Shown piece after piece: positions 31,652-39,872 of a stretch of DNA of 64,000 bases. The DNA is from an uncultured Clostridia bacterium (lineage in GTDB: Bacteria > Bacillota > Clostridia > Christensenellales > Borkfalkiaceae). The stretch lies in NCBI GenBank assembly GCA_947595585.1, contig CANQET010000005.1, forward strand, positions 1 through 64,000. The letters are read 5' to 3'. A model generated the notes under the pieces. The model searched no databases and was not told the DNA's origin. It saw only the letters and a program-made list of their open reading frames with translations. The stretch's first letter is position 1. Each line of letters begins with the position of its first letter. The position numbers and the translations under genes are program-made.

Positions 31652-33565
31652 ATGAAGAAGAGCACCAAAATCAAGATCGTCGTGATCGTCCTCGGCATCG
31701 TATTTCTCGCAGCGGTGCTCTTTCTTCTGCTCTACGGGGAAAATTTCGCCGTCTTCAAGGCCTTCTTCCGCAAGGGCATCACGCAGGATGAGATCCGCGC
31801 AAATGCACAGCGCTTCGGCTGGCGGGGCGTGACCTCGGTGGGGCTTCTCTCCATGCTGCAGGTCGTGTTGATGTTTCTCCCCGCAGAACCCGTGCAGGTC
31901 ATCTCGGGCATAAGCTACGGCTTTTGGTACGGCGTCCTCGTCTGCGAGGCGGGGGTCCTCATCGGAAATACCCTCATCTACATCGGCTACAAAGTCTTCG
32001 GGGCGGGCATGAGCGAATACTACTCCCGCAAGATAGATATCGATTGGGGAAGCGCGAAGACCGTGCGCACCATCTCCCTGCTCGTGCTGCTCCTCTACAT
32101 CCTGCCCGCCATCCCCTACGGCATGATCTGCTTCTTTGCGGCGGGCACCGACTTAAAATATCCCCGCTATATCCTCCTCACGGGGTTGGGGTCCCTCCCC
32201 TCCGTCATGATCGGCGTGGGGTTGGGACACCTCGCCATCGAGGCAAGCCTCATCTGGGCGGCCGTCGTCTTCCTCGTCTTGCTCGTTTTTGTCATCATCC
32301 TCATCATAAAGCGGGATGTCCTCATCAAAAAACTCAACGCCTTCCTTCAGCGCAAACGAACGCCCTATTCCTCGGACTACGAGCTGCAGAAGACGCATAA
32401 ATTTCTCTACCGCTCCTTCTTCCGCCTCGCGGGTCTCTACACCCGTTGGAACTTCAAGGTGACCTATAAAAACAACACAGGTCCCCTCTCTCGGCCCGCG
32501 GTAGTGCTCGTAAACCATGGTGCCTTCGTCGATTTTCTCTTCGCGGGCGGCCGCCTCAAAAAGGAATATCCCAACATCGTCTGCGCGCGGATGTACTTCT
32601 ACCATAAGACGATGGGCACCCTCATGAAGAAGGGCGGCATCATCCCCAAGAGCATGTTCGCCGCCGACCTCGAGTGTGCGAAGAACTGCGTCCGCGTCTT
32701 GAAACAGGAGAAGGGCGTACTGCTCATGATGCCCGAAGCGCGGCTCTCCACCGTCGGAAGGTACGAGGGCATCCAGAGCGTCACCGCCAAATTCCTCTAT
32801 AAGTCGGGGGCAGACCTCTATCTTTTCAAGATCGGCGGCAACTACTTTGCACAGCCCAAGTGGGGCAACGGCCCTCGGAAGGGAGCGCCCGTGGAATGTA
32901 CGCTCGAGAAGCTCTTCACGGCCGAAGAGGTCGCCGCGCAGAGCATGGAAGACTTCTCCGCCGCCCTCGACCGTGCGATGGACTACGATGAATACGAATG
33001 GCTCGAAGCCCATCCCAAGGTCCGCTACCGCTCCAAAAAGCTCGCCGAGGGCCTCGAGGGCGTCCTCTACAAGTGCCCCTGCTGCGGCGCCGAAGGGGCG
33101 GGAGAGACCAAAAAACGGGTACTCCGCTGCACTTGCTGCGGCAAAGAGACGGTGCTCGGGGATCGGTACGCCTTCGAAAACGCGCCCTTCCGCGACCTCC
33201 GCGATTGGTACGATTGGCAGCAGGAGGAGCTCGAAAAGGCCGTCGCCGCCGACGAAAACTTCGCCCTCGAGAGCGACGTCGAGCTCAAGCATTCCTCCAA
33301 AGACGGCAAGACCTGCCTCCGTCATGCGGGCGAAGGGCACTGCCGCCTCGATCGCACGGGCCTCACCTATACGGGCACCGACGACGGGGAAGAAGTGGAA
33401 GTGCACTTCAACGGCAATGAAGTCTATCGCCTGCTCTTCGGCACCAATGAGGATTTCGAGCTGTACCGCGGCAAGGAGATCTACTATTTCATCCCCGAAA
33501 ACAAGCGCCTGTGCGCAAAATGGTATCAATGCAGCATCGCGCTGAAAGACTATTTCAAGGCATAA
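31652..33565 (+). CDS. Fusion: TVP38/DedA-type membrane domain + PlsC acyltransferase + zinc ribbon
   Basis: 637 residues in three parts. Residues 1-225 form a TVP38/TMEM64 (SNARE-associated/DedA-like) membrane domain with the FLPAEPVQVISGISYGFWYG segment at 75-94. Residues 250-420 resemble 1-acylglycerol-3-phosphate acyltransferase (PlsC): NHGAFVDF is the HxxxxD motif (H289, D294) and MPEARLS (360-366) the FPEGTRS equivalent. A CPCC...CTCC zinc ribbon lies at 475-497, followed by a beta-rich domain of about 130 residues I do not recognise. Likely a membrane lipid acylation/transport protein. Stop and next start are three bases apart, so it is co-transcribed with the YfcC-type transporter. 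Confidence 0.75.
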   Translation: MKKSTKIKIVVIVLGIVFLAAVLFLLLYGENFAVFKAFFRKGITQDEIRANAQRFGWRGVTSVGLLSMLQVVLMFLPAEPVQVISGISYGFWYGVLVCEAGVLIGNTLIYIGYKVFGAGMSEYYSRKIDIDWGSAKTVRTISLLVLLLYILPAIPYGMICFFAAGTDLKYPRYILLTGLGSLPSVMIGVGLGHLAIEASLIWAAVVFLVLLVFVIILIIKRDVLIKKLNAFLQRKRTPYSSDYELQKTHKFLYRSFFRLAGLYTRWNFKVTYKNNTGPLSRPAVVLVNHGAFVDFLFAGGRLKKEYPNIVCARMYFYHKTMGTLMKKGGIIPKSMFAADLECAKNCVRVLKQEKGVLLMMPEARLSTVGRYEGIQSVTAKFLYKSGADLYLFKIGGNYFAQPKWGNGPRKGAPVECTLEKLFTAEEVAAQSMEDFSAALDRAMDYDEYEWLEAHPKVRYRSKKLAEGLEGVLYKCPCCGAEGAGETKKRVLRCTCCGKETVLGDRYAFENAPFRDLRDWYDWQQEELEKAVAADENFALESDVELKHSSKDGKTCLRHAGEGHCRLDRTGLTYTGTDDGEEVEVHFNGNEVYRLLFGTNEDFELYRGKEIYYFIPENKRLCAKWYQCSIALKDYFKA

Positions 33566-33568
33566 ATT

Positions 33569-35086
33569 ATGGATCCTACCGAAGAAAATCTCACCCCATC
33601 TGCGCATTTTGAGGAAGAAACGGCCCCTTCGCGGGAAAATGTCCCCGAGGACACGGCGCCTTCCGAAGCACGGGCCGCCTCTTCCGAAGAGAAGGCAAAG
33701 GAAAAAGAGCGCTCCTTCACGCACATCAACCGCAGGGCATTCTTCCTCGTACTCGGGCTGCTCGTCGTCATCCTCGCCATCACCGCCCTTCTCACGCTTT
33801 GGGTCCCGCAAGGGAAGTATGAGAACGGCGTATACATCGCGGGGAAGACCGAGGGCATCGCCTTCTGGCGGGTGATCACGGCCCCCTTCCGCGTCTTCTT
33901 CTCGAGCGACGGGCTCACGATCGCCATGATCTCCGTCTTCTTGCTCGTCATGAGCGGCGTCTTCAACATCATCGAGAAGACGGGCGGCATCAAGGCGATC
34001 ATCGGGCTCGCCGTCAAGAAATTCGGGAAGCGGCGGCAAGTTGTGCTCTGCCTGCTCGTCTTTCTGTTTATGGCGTTCGGGAGCCTCTTCGGCATGTTCG
34101 AAGAGCTCGTGACCCTCCTGCCCCTCGTCGTCATCCTCGCCCTCTCCCTCGGCTTCGATACGCTCACCGGCCTCGGGATGTGCATGATGGCCTCCTGCTT
34201 CGGCTTTGCCGCCGCCATCACCAACCCCTTCTCCGTAGGGCTAGCCTCCGAACAGGCACAGGTGAACGTCGCGAGCGGCATGTCTCTGCGCATCATCCTC
34301 TTTGCGGTGATCTTCCTGCTCGTGTGCGGATTCCTGCTGTTGCATACCTACCGTATCGAAAAGCACCCCGAGCGCTCGCTCACCCATCGCGCCGACTGCG
34401 AAAAGCGCCGCTTGCTCGCCGTGGAGACCGAGGTCGACCGCAAAGTCTTTTGGGCGTATGCCATCTTCTTCGGGGTACAGCTCGTCGTATTGCTGCTTAC
34501 GGCGGCCGTGCGCGCGATCTCTTCCCTCGCTATCCCCATCCTCGCGGTGACCTTCCTCGTGGGCGGCCTTGTAACGGGCAGTGTGCTCGAGAAGAACTTC
34601 CTCCGCACCCTCAAGTGGTTTGGGCAGGGAGCACTCTCCATGCTCCCCGCGATCGCCATGATCGCCCTCGCCTCCTCGGTGAAGCTCGTCATGGAAGAGG
34701 GCGGCATCCTCGATACGATCGTCCACGGCGTACAGACGGCGCTGCAGGATAAGTCCCCCTTCGTCGTCATCTTGCTGCTCTACGCCCTCATCCTGTTCTT
34801 GCAGATCTTCATCGGCTCTGCTTCGGCGAAGATCTTCCTCATCTTCCCCATCCTGCTGCAGATAGCGGGCCAGCTCGGGATCTCGCCCAACCTCATCATC
34901 CTCACCTATTGCATGGCAGACGGGTTTACGGACGTCATCCTGCCCACCAACCCCGTGCTGCTCATCGGGCTTTCGATGGCGGACGTCTCCTACGGCAAAT
35001 GGTTCCGCTTTACGTGGTGGTTCCAGATCCTCATCTTCGCCGTGACCGTCCTCATGCTCTTCATCGGCATTCAGATCGGCTATTGA
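33569..35086 (+). CDS. yfcC: YfcC-family (C4-dicarboxylate/arginine-ornithine-type) membrane transporter
   Basis: 505 residues. About 50 charged residues precede 12-13 membrane helices. VPQGKYENGVYIAGK after the first helix, then MAFGSLFGMFEELVTLLPLV and MADGFTDVILPTNPVLL, are typical of the YfcC/DcuC-like family. Substrates proposed for the family include C4-dicarboxylates, amino acids and basic peptides; the sequence does not say which applies. The acidic Glu/Pro/Ser N-terminal extension is unusual. Second gene of a pair with the acyltransferase fusion. Confidence 0.8.
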   Translation: MDPTEENLTPSAHFEEETAPSRENVPEDTAPSEARAASSEEKAKEKERSFTHINRRAFFLVLGLLVVILAITALLTLWVPQGKYENGVYIAGKTEGIAFWRVITAPFRVFFSSDGLTIAMISVFLLVMSGVFNIIEKTGGIKAIIGLAVKKFGKRRQVVLCLLVFLFMAFGSLFGMFEELVTLLPLVVILALSLGFDTLTGLGMCMMASCFGFAAAITNPFSVGLASEQAQVNVASGMSLRIILFAVIFLLVCGFLLLHTYRIEKHPERSLTHRADCEKRRLLAVETEVDRKVFWAYAIFFGVQLVVLLLTAAVRAISSLAIPILAVTFLVGGLVTGSVLEKNFLRTLKWFGQGALSMLPAIAMIALASSVKLVMEEGGILDTIVHGVQTALQDKSPFVVILLLYALILFLQIFIGSASAKIFLIFPILLQIAGQLGISPNLIILTYCMADGFTDVILPTNPVLLIGLSMADVSYGKWFRFTWWFQILIFAVTVLMLFIGIQIGY

Positions 35087-35198
35087 TGCGGCTACGGGGT
35101 ATTCTTGGCTTTTGCGGGGAATATAGATAAGCTGTTGCGTGATACGATCGGCTGTTGCGTGGAAGATAGATCGGCTATTTGGTGTTGAAAAAAGATCC

Positions 35199-35229
35199 GT
35201 GCCCGACCGCAAAAATGCGGTCGGGCACG
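35199..35229 (+). terminator. Strong hairpin after yfcC
   Basis: CGTGCCCGACCGCA (35199-35212) pairs perfectly with TGCGGTCGGGCACG (35216-35229) around a three-base loop. Only a weak T run follows (ATTTAT), so it may end the yfcC transcript or act as a mRNA 3' barrier. Confidence 0.65.
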
Positions 35230-35234
35230 ATTTA

Positions 35235-35332
35235 TGAATAATCGATATAGGTACCCCGTCTACGTCATTTCGACGACCGTAGGGAGGAGAAATCTCAAGT
35301 ACGAGATTCCTCGGCTACGCCTCGGAATGACG
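35235..35332. repeat. MITE-like dispersed repeat, short copy
   Basis: Shares with 17166-17310 the start ATAGGTACCCCG, CGTCATTTCG, GAGAAATCTCAAGTA and the end GAGATTCCTCGGCTACGCCT-CGGAATGACG. Imperfect inverted ends, no open frame, lacks the roughly 50-base insert of the other copy. Confidence 0.65.
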
Positions 35333-35480
35333 TGGTGGGCGGCTCCTCACGCATGCCACCCCCCTCCACGGCCTCTCACGCACCTACCCCCTCCATCGGA
35401 GGGGGTAGGTGCACTGTTCCCCCACGGAGGGGGTAGGTGCTCTGTTCTCCCACGGAGGGGGATTTGGGCTTCGCACCCTC

Positions 35481-36191
35481 TCAACCTTTGAGTTTTGCGA
35501 AGGCGGAGGAGTCGGTGAGGTCGTAGCGGAGGGGCGTCACCGTGATGTGGCCCGTCATGGTGGCATCGGTATCGAGCGAAAGGTCCCGCGTGCCCTCGTA
35601 GAGGCAGATGAGGCGGGGCGTCACCATGCCGCCCGAGATATCGAAGGCGTCGCTGTAGATGGCAGGGCCCATCTTCGTCACGAGGATCTCCTCCCCCGCT
35701 TCGGGAAAGTTGACGTTGAGGATATCGGCATCCTCGAACATCCTCCGTCTTTGGATCTCCTCGAAGACCCGCCCGATGTTCTTTACGGCGTTGCCGAAGG
35801 AATGGAAGGCTGCCGAGACGGCGAGCCCCTTCACGCCGCAGATCGCGGCCTCGTAGCACGCGGCGACCGTCCCCGAATAGTGGATGTCGCCCCCGAGGTT
35901 GGGGCCGTTGTTGATGCCCGAGATCACGAGGTCAAACTTCCGCTTCATGCCGAGGATGGCGACGCGCACACAATCGGCGGGCGTGGAGTCCACGCTGTAG
36001 GCCTCGATCCCGCCGAAGCGGTCCGAGCGCTCGATGGCATAGGCATTATGGATCTGGATGGAGTGGCTCGTGGCGCTCTGCTGGACTTTGGGAGCGAACA
36101 CGGTGACTTCGCCGATCGTCTTCGCAAAGTCGACGAGATATTGCAGTCCTTCGGCTTCGATGCCGTCGTCATTCGTCAATAAGATCTTCAT
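35481..36191 (-). CDS. surE: 5'/3'-nucleotidase SurE
   Basis: 236 residues from ATG 36191 (ATGA overlap with the upstream gene). MKILLTNDDGIEAEGL contains the metal-binding Asp pair (D8, D9). SAT at about 40-42 and the VISGINNGPNLGGDIHYSGTVAA block are diagnostic. SurE removes phosphate from nucleoside monophosphates and can act on short polyphosphate. Third gene behind two NrnA-type phosphoesterases, suggesting joint turnover of nucleotides from RNA fragments. Confidence 0.95.
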   Translation of the reverse strand: MKILLTNDDGIEAEGLQYLVDFAKTIGEVTVFAPKVQQSATSHSIQIHNAYAIERSDRFGGIEAYSVDSTPADCVRVAILGMKRKFDLVISGINNGPNLGGDIHYSGTVAACYEAAICGVKGLAVSAAFHSFGNAVKNIGRVFEEIQRRRMFEDADILNVNFPEAGEEILVTKMGPAIYSDAFDISGGMVTPRLICLYEGTRDLSLDTDATMTGHITVTPLRYDLTDSSAFAKLKG

Positions 36192-37168
36192 AACCAACCC
36201 TCATGTGTGGATTTGTAGGCGCCGAGAAGACGATCTGCATCCTCGATGAGGGCATACATCTCTTCTTCGGAGTAGACGGTGGCGCCCGCCGCCATCTCGT
36301 GTCCGCCGCCGTGGTAGCGCTTCGCGAGGTCGTTGATGCCGAGGAACCTCGAGCGCAGCCGCACGCGGATGTTGTCTTCCGCAGTGTTCTCGATGAAGGC
36401 GACCCAGATGAGACTGCCGCGGATATCCGAAAGCTCGCCGACGACGGAGGAAGCCGCCTCGAGCGTGAGCCCGAGCGCTTCCTGTGCGGCGCGGTCCATA
36501 TAGACGTAGGCCACCCCGTGTTCGGTGATCCGAAGATGCTGATAGACGTGCGTCTTGAGCGTGAAGGCGGAGGGCTCTTCGGTATAGAGATTTGCAAAGA
36601 GCGTCTCGGTATCGGGGTGAAGATCGAGCAGGGCCCCCGCAAGGCGCATGGTCTCCCCCGTCACGCCCTCGAAGCGGAACCTGCCGCTATCGGTCACCAT
36701 GCCCATGTAGACGTACCCCGCCGCCTCTGCGGAGAGTTTGAGGCGGTCGCGGAAGGTCATGAAAAAGTCTGCGATCATCTCACAGGCCGAGGAGCGGAAG
36801 TCCTCCACCCAGTTGATATCCCCATAGGGATCGGCCTCGATGTGATGATCGATCTTGATGATCTTCTCGGCCTTTTGGTAGTTGCGGTTGGAAATGCGCT
36901 TGCGCGTGCCCGTATCGATGACGATGAGCAGCGCCCCGCGGTAGTCCTCTTCCTCCGCCGTATCCTCCCCGCCGCAGAAGGCGAGGTAGTCCGAAAAATC
37001 GTCGTCGACGAGCAAGATCTTCTTCGCGGGATAGGTATCGCGCAAGACTTTTACGAAGCCCTTCGTGGAACCCACGGCATCGCCGTCGGGGCGGATGTGA
37101 CGGGAGACGATGATTTTATCGTAGCGCTCGATGGTCTCGAGGATCTCTTGTTTTACGGCTTCGTTCAT
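36188..37168 (-). CDS. nrnA: DHH/DHHA1 phosphoesterase, NrnA type (copy 1)
   Basis: 326 residues from ATG 37168. DHH-superfamily motifs: RPDGDAVGS (26-34), a DTGTRKR segment, DHH in KIDHHIEADPYGD, and the C-terminal GGGHEMAAGA of DHHA1. NrnA enzymes hydrolyse 2-5-base RNA fragments and 3'-phosphoadenosine 5'-phosphate; some relatives cleave pApA. Overlaps copy 2 upstream and surE downstream by ATGA. About as divergent from copy 2 as distinct paralogues. Confidence 0.85.
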   Translation of the reverse strand: MNEAVKQEILETIERYDKIIVSRHIRPDGDAVGSTKGFVKVLRDTYPAKKILLVDDDFSDYLAFCGGEDTAEEEDYRGALLIVIDTGTRKRISNRNYQKAEKIIKIDHHIEADPYGDINWVEDFRSSACEMIADFFMTFRDRLKLSAEAAGYVYMGMVTDSGRFRFEGVTGETMRLAGALLDLHPDTETLFANLYTEEPSAFTLKTHVYQHLRITEHGVAYVYMDRAAQEALGLTLEAASSVVGELSDIRGSLIWVAFIENTAEDNIRVRLRSRFLGINDLAKRYHGGGHEMAAGATVYSEEEMYALIEDADRLLGAYKSTHEGWL

Positions 37169-38103
37169 GCTTCCTCCGTGGCGGCGAGCGTATCGAGATC
37201 GGAGAGCAGCCGCATCGCGGTCTCGCGGTCGGGCACGACGCACCCGCTCGCCTTCTTATGCCCTCCGCCGCCGTATTTTACGGCAATGGGGTTGATATTG
37301 TAGCGGTTGGAACGCAGTTCGGCGTGGACGCCGTCGTCCCCCTCGGTGAAGTTGACCCACACGAACACGCCGCGGATATCCTTCATGAGGCTGACGAGCC
37401 CCGAGGACGTCGGCGCCGCTTCGGCCCCTGCGGGAAGCTCCTCCCGCGTCGTGTAGATATAGGCGGCGCCGTGCGGCGTAAACTTGATCTTGTGCATGTT
37501 GTCTGCCCGCTCGAGGATCTTCTCGAAGGGCTCCGCATAGAGATCGTAGTAGAGCTTGTTGAGGTCGATGGGCTGGGAGAGCAGGAAGGCCGCAAGCTCG
37601 AAGGTCCGCGCCGTCGTCGAATCGAAGACGAACCTGCCGCTGTCCGTCACCATGCCCATGTAGAGGGCGGTCGCGGAGGCGGGAGAGAGCTTGAGGCCCG
37701 TCTCTTTTGCGAACATCGTCACGAGGCCGCATGCGCTCTCGAAGGTGCTGTCGACGACGTCGAGATCGCAGATCTTCTCGCAATAGAGATGATGATCGAA
37801 GCGCAGCGTCGCCGCGGCGAGCTTGTAGCGTTCGTCCGAGATGAGATGCGAGGAACCGCAGTCCAAGACGATCGCGAGGGCATCCTTGTAGGCTTCGTCG
37901 GGAAGCTCGTCGAAGGTCACGTCGAGGAAGGGAAGGCGGGTCGGCGCATCCCCGACCAAAAAGACCTGCTTTTCGGGATAATTATCGCGGATGAGCTGCG
38001 CAAGCCCCAACTGGCAGCCCATGGCGTCGCCGTCGGGATGGGAATGGCGGTAGAGGATGATACGGTCGTACCGCTCGATGAGTGCAAGTGCTTCGCGGAA
38101 CAT
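37165..38103 (-). CDS. nrnA: DHH/DHHA1 phosphoesterase, NrnA type (copy 2)
   Basis: 312 residues from ATG 38103 (AGGAG upstream). HPDGDAMGCQ, DCGSSHL, FDHHLYCEK and GGGHKKASG mark the same DHH-DHHA1 family as the adjacent gene. First gene of a three-gene operon ending in surE, with a promoter at 38135-38163. The tandem pair suggests divided substrates, e.g. short RNA against a cyclic-dinucleotide-derived or phosphoadenosine substrate. Confidence 0.85.
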   Translation of the reverse strand: MFREALALIERYDRIILYRHSHPDGDAMGCQLGLAQLIRDNYPEKQVFLVGDAPTRLPFLDVTFDELPDEAYKDALAIVLDCGSSHLISDERYKLAAATLRFDHHLYCEKICDLDVVDSTFESACGLVTMFAKETGLKLSPASATALYMGMVTDSGRFVFDSTTARTFELAAFLLSQPIDLNKLYYDLYAEPFEKILERADNMHKIKFTPHGAAYIYTTREELPAGAEAAPTSSGLVSLMKDIRGVFVWVNFTEGDDGVHAELRSNRYNINPIAVKYGGGGHKKASGCVVPDRETAMRLLSDLDTLAATEEA

Positions 38104-38134
38104 AGAAATTTCTCCTATCGTAGAATACAAGGCC

Positions 38135-38163
38135 ATTTTACCATACCCCGAAAGATTTGTCAA
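38135..38163 (-). promoter_or_regulatory. Promoter of nrnA-nrnA-surE
   Basis: Minus strand TTGACA (plus 38158-38163) and TAAAAT (plus 38135-38140), 17-base spacer. Confidence 0.75.
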
Positions 38164-38179
38164 CCTGTTCCGTTCCCGC

Positions 38180-38208
38180 TTGACAAGCCTTCGCCGCTCG
38201 GGTATAAT
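38180..38208 (+). promoter_or_regulatory. Consensus promoter of the nucleotidase/kinase fusion
   Basis: TTGACA (38180-38185) and TATAAT (38203-38208), 17-base spacer, back-to-back with the nrnA promoter. Confidence 0.85.
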
Positions 38209-38225
38209 AAAAGCGAGGTCAACTT

Positions 38226-39335
38226 ATGAGAAAATATAGGATCCGTGTGGGATTGGACGTCGACGATACGCTCTACGAGTGCAATTCCTATGCCGTTTCG
38301 ATCATCAATGCCCGTCATCCCGAGGAAGAACCCATGAAGATCGAGGAGATCAACAGCTGGGGCGGGAGCGGCAGACACGCCGATGAACGCATCGCCCTCT
38401 ATTCCGATCCCGAGTTCGTCCGCACCCAGCCCATCACCAAGGGCGCACAGGAGTTCGTGAAGAAGCTCTCCGAGATCGCCGATGTGTTCTTCGTCACCGC
38501 CGTGCCCGCGGAATGTATGAGCGCACGGGCAGAACGGCTCATCGCAGACTTCCCCGAGATCCCCGCCCGCAACATCATCATGGGGACAAGGAAGGATATG
38601 CTCTCCCTCGATATCATGCTCGACGACGGCGCCCACAACATCTCGAGCTCCCGCGCCGCCTACCCCGTCCTCTTCCGCAAACCGTGGAACACGGGGCTCT
38701 CCGGGCTGCTCTCGGTGAACAGTTACGACGACTTCCTCCACTTCTGCGAGATGGTCTTGAGCTCCTTCTCCGAACGCTTCCCGCAGCTCTCGGAGGGCGG
38801 CGTACTCTGCCTTGTCGGCCCCTCGGGCTCCATGAAAAACGAGATTGCAAACTCCCTCACCGCGCTTCACGGCTTCGAAAAGCCCCTCACTTCGACGACC
38901 CGCCCCAAGCGCAGCGGCGAGGCCGAGGGCTCCTACCGCTTCATCGGAGAGACCCAATTCCTCCGCGAGATGAAGGCGGGAAGTTATATCGAGACGACGG
39001 TCTATAGCGGCTACCACTTCGGCACGTCCGAGAAGGATATCTCCCCCATCGTGGAACGCGGAAACGTCGCCGTCATCCCCATCGATATCTGCGGCGCGAT
39101 CACGCTGAAGAATTTGTATCGCCGCCGCGCAATGCTCGTGTTCATGCGCCGTGACCGCGCGGAAGCCATCAAGAGCATCATCAGCCGCGAGATCGACCTC
39201 GAGGATAAGACGCGGCGCATCATGTCGCTGGATTTTGAGTACAGAAACAGCGAGGTGTGCGATGTCGAAGTGAGCGTGGATGAAGGCGTCCCCGCCGCCG
39301 TCGCCCGCATCGTCTCCCTCGTCGGCAAAGAGTAG
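38226..39335 (+). CDS. Fusion of HAD 5'-nucleotidase (NT5C-like) and guanylate-kinase-like domain
   Basis: 369 residues. Residues 1-175 are a HAD-type 5'(3')-deoxyribonucleotidase: DVDDTLY (11-17) with the catalytic Asp pair, FFVTAVP (motif II) and MLDDGAHN (motif IV). Residues 190-369 are guanylate-kinase-like: LTSTTRPKRSGEAEGSYRF (221-239) is the GMP-binding region. The P-loop reads GPSGSMKN (198-205) where GPSGSGKST is expected: Lys204 remains, but the GK glycine and the Ser/Thr metal ligand are replaced. ATP use is therefore doubtful, and the second half may be only a nucleotide-binding or scaffold domain. Divergent from the nrnA pair. Confidence 0.8.
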   Translation: MRKYRIRVGLDVDDTLYECNSYAVSIINARHPEEEPMKIEEINSWGGSGRHADERIALYSDPEFVRTQPITKGAQEFVKKLSEIADVFFVTAVPAECMSARAERLIADFPEIPARNIIMGTRKDMLSLDIMLDDGAHNISSSRAAYPVLFRKPWNTGLSGLLSVNSYDDFLHFCEMVLSSFSERFPQLSEGGVLCLVGPSGSMKNEIANSLTALHGFEKPLTSTTRPKRSGEAEGSYRFIGETQFLREMKAGSYIETTVYSGYHFGTSEKDISPIVERGNVAVIPIDICGAITLKNLYRRRAMLVFMRRDRAEAIKSIISREIDLEDKTRRIMSLDFEYRNSEVCDVEVSVDEGVPAAVARIVSLVGKE

Positions 39336-39349
39336 AAGATTGTACGAAG

Positions 39350-39785
39350 TCCGCCCTCCGTGGGAGCAGGTACGCAGTCCGCTACCCCCTCCGTGGGAGC
39401 AAGTACGAAGTCCGTCACCCCCTCCGTGGGAGGGGGACCAAGGGGGTGGGGCGGCAACCAAGCATTTGCCCACCCCCCTACCCCCCTCCAATGGAGGGGG
39501 TATCGCTTGGGATTGGCAACTACGCAGTCCGTTACCCCCTCCGTGGGAGGGGGACCAAGGGGGTGGGGCGGCGACCAAGCATTTGCCCACCCCCCTACCC
39601 CCCTCCAATGGAGGGGGTATCGCTTGAGATTGACAACTACGAAGTCCGTCACCCCCCCGTGGGAGCAACTACGCAGTCCGTTACCCCCTCCGTGGGAGGG
39701 GGATCAAGGGGGTGGGGCGGCGACCAAGCATTTGCCCACCCCCCTACCCCCCTCCAATGGAGGGGGTATCGCTTGGGATTGGCCA
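39350..39785. repeat. Tandem array of GC-rich palindromic repeats
   Basis: Two kinds of module alternate. The long module of 118 bases holds CCCCCTCCGTGGGAGGGGG, ACCAAGGGGGTGGGGCGGC, AAGCATTTGCCCACCCCCCT and CCAATGGAGGGGGTATCGC. Its CCTCCGTGGGAGGGGGA core starts at 39421, 39539 and 39687. The short module of about 30 bases (CCGTGGGAGCAASTACGMAG) occurs at the start and is inserted once more before the third long copy, explaining the 148-base last spacing. Frames through it are Pro/Gly/Ser/His-rich repeats with no ribosome sites. 39336-39872 has no supported gene. Confidence 0.8.
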
Positions 39786-39835
39786 TGTCGGGGCTCCCCA
39801 AGTAGAGAAATCTCGCCCACCACGGCGCAAAAAAA

Positions 39836-39857
39836 CAGCCTTTCCGAAGAAAGGCTG
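39836..39857. terminator. Bidirectional terminator after the surface lipoprotein gene
   Basis: CAGCCTTTC (39836-39844), loop CGAA, GAAAGGCTG (39849-39857), flanked by A-rich and T-rich runs. On the minus strand it ends the RDD-ABC-nuclease operon; on the plus strand it would stop read-through from the repeat array. Confidence 0.85.
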
Positions 39858-39872
39858 TTTTTTTGTTCCAAA

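Larger units (their letters stand above)
35087..35480. repeat. Gene-free repeat island
   Basis: About 390 bases. 35126-35185 contains three degenerate copies of a GATCGGCTGTTGCGTG unit similar to the last codons of yfcC (35074). Then come a strong hairpin (35199-35229), a MITE-like element (35235-35332), and 35352-35461 with GGAGGGGGTAGGTGC units next to CCCCCTCC palindromes. No coding potential supported. Confidence 0.7.

Noticed and set aside
38160..39668. Minus-strand open frame with repeated Pro-Ser-His-Gly-Gly-Gly segments
   Set aside because: It is translation of the tandem DNA repeats fused to the shadow of the nucleotidase/kinase gene; no ribosome site and no plausible protein.
39350..39785. 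CRISPR array
   Set aside because: The modules are wholly repeated, with no constant-length repeat separated by unique spacers, and no cas genes are in the window.
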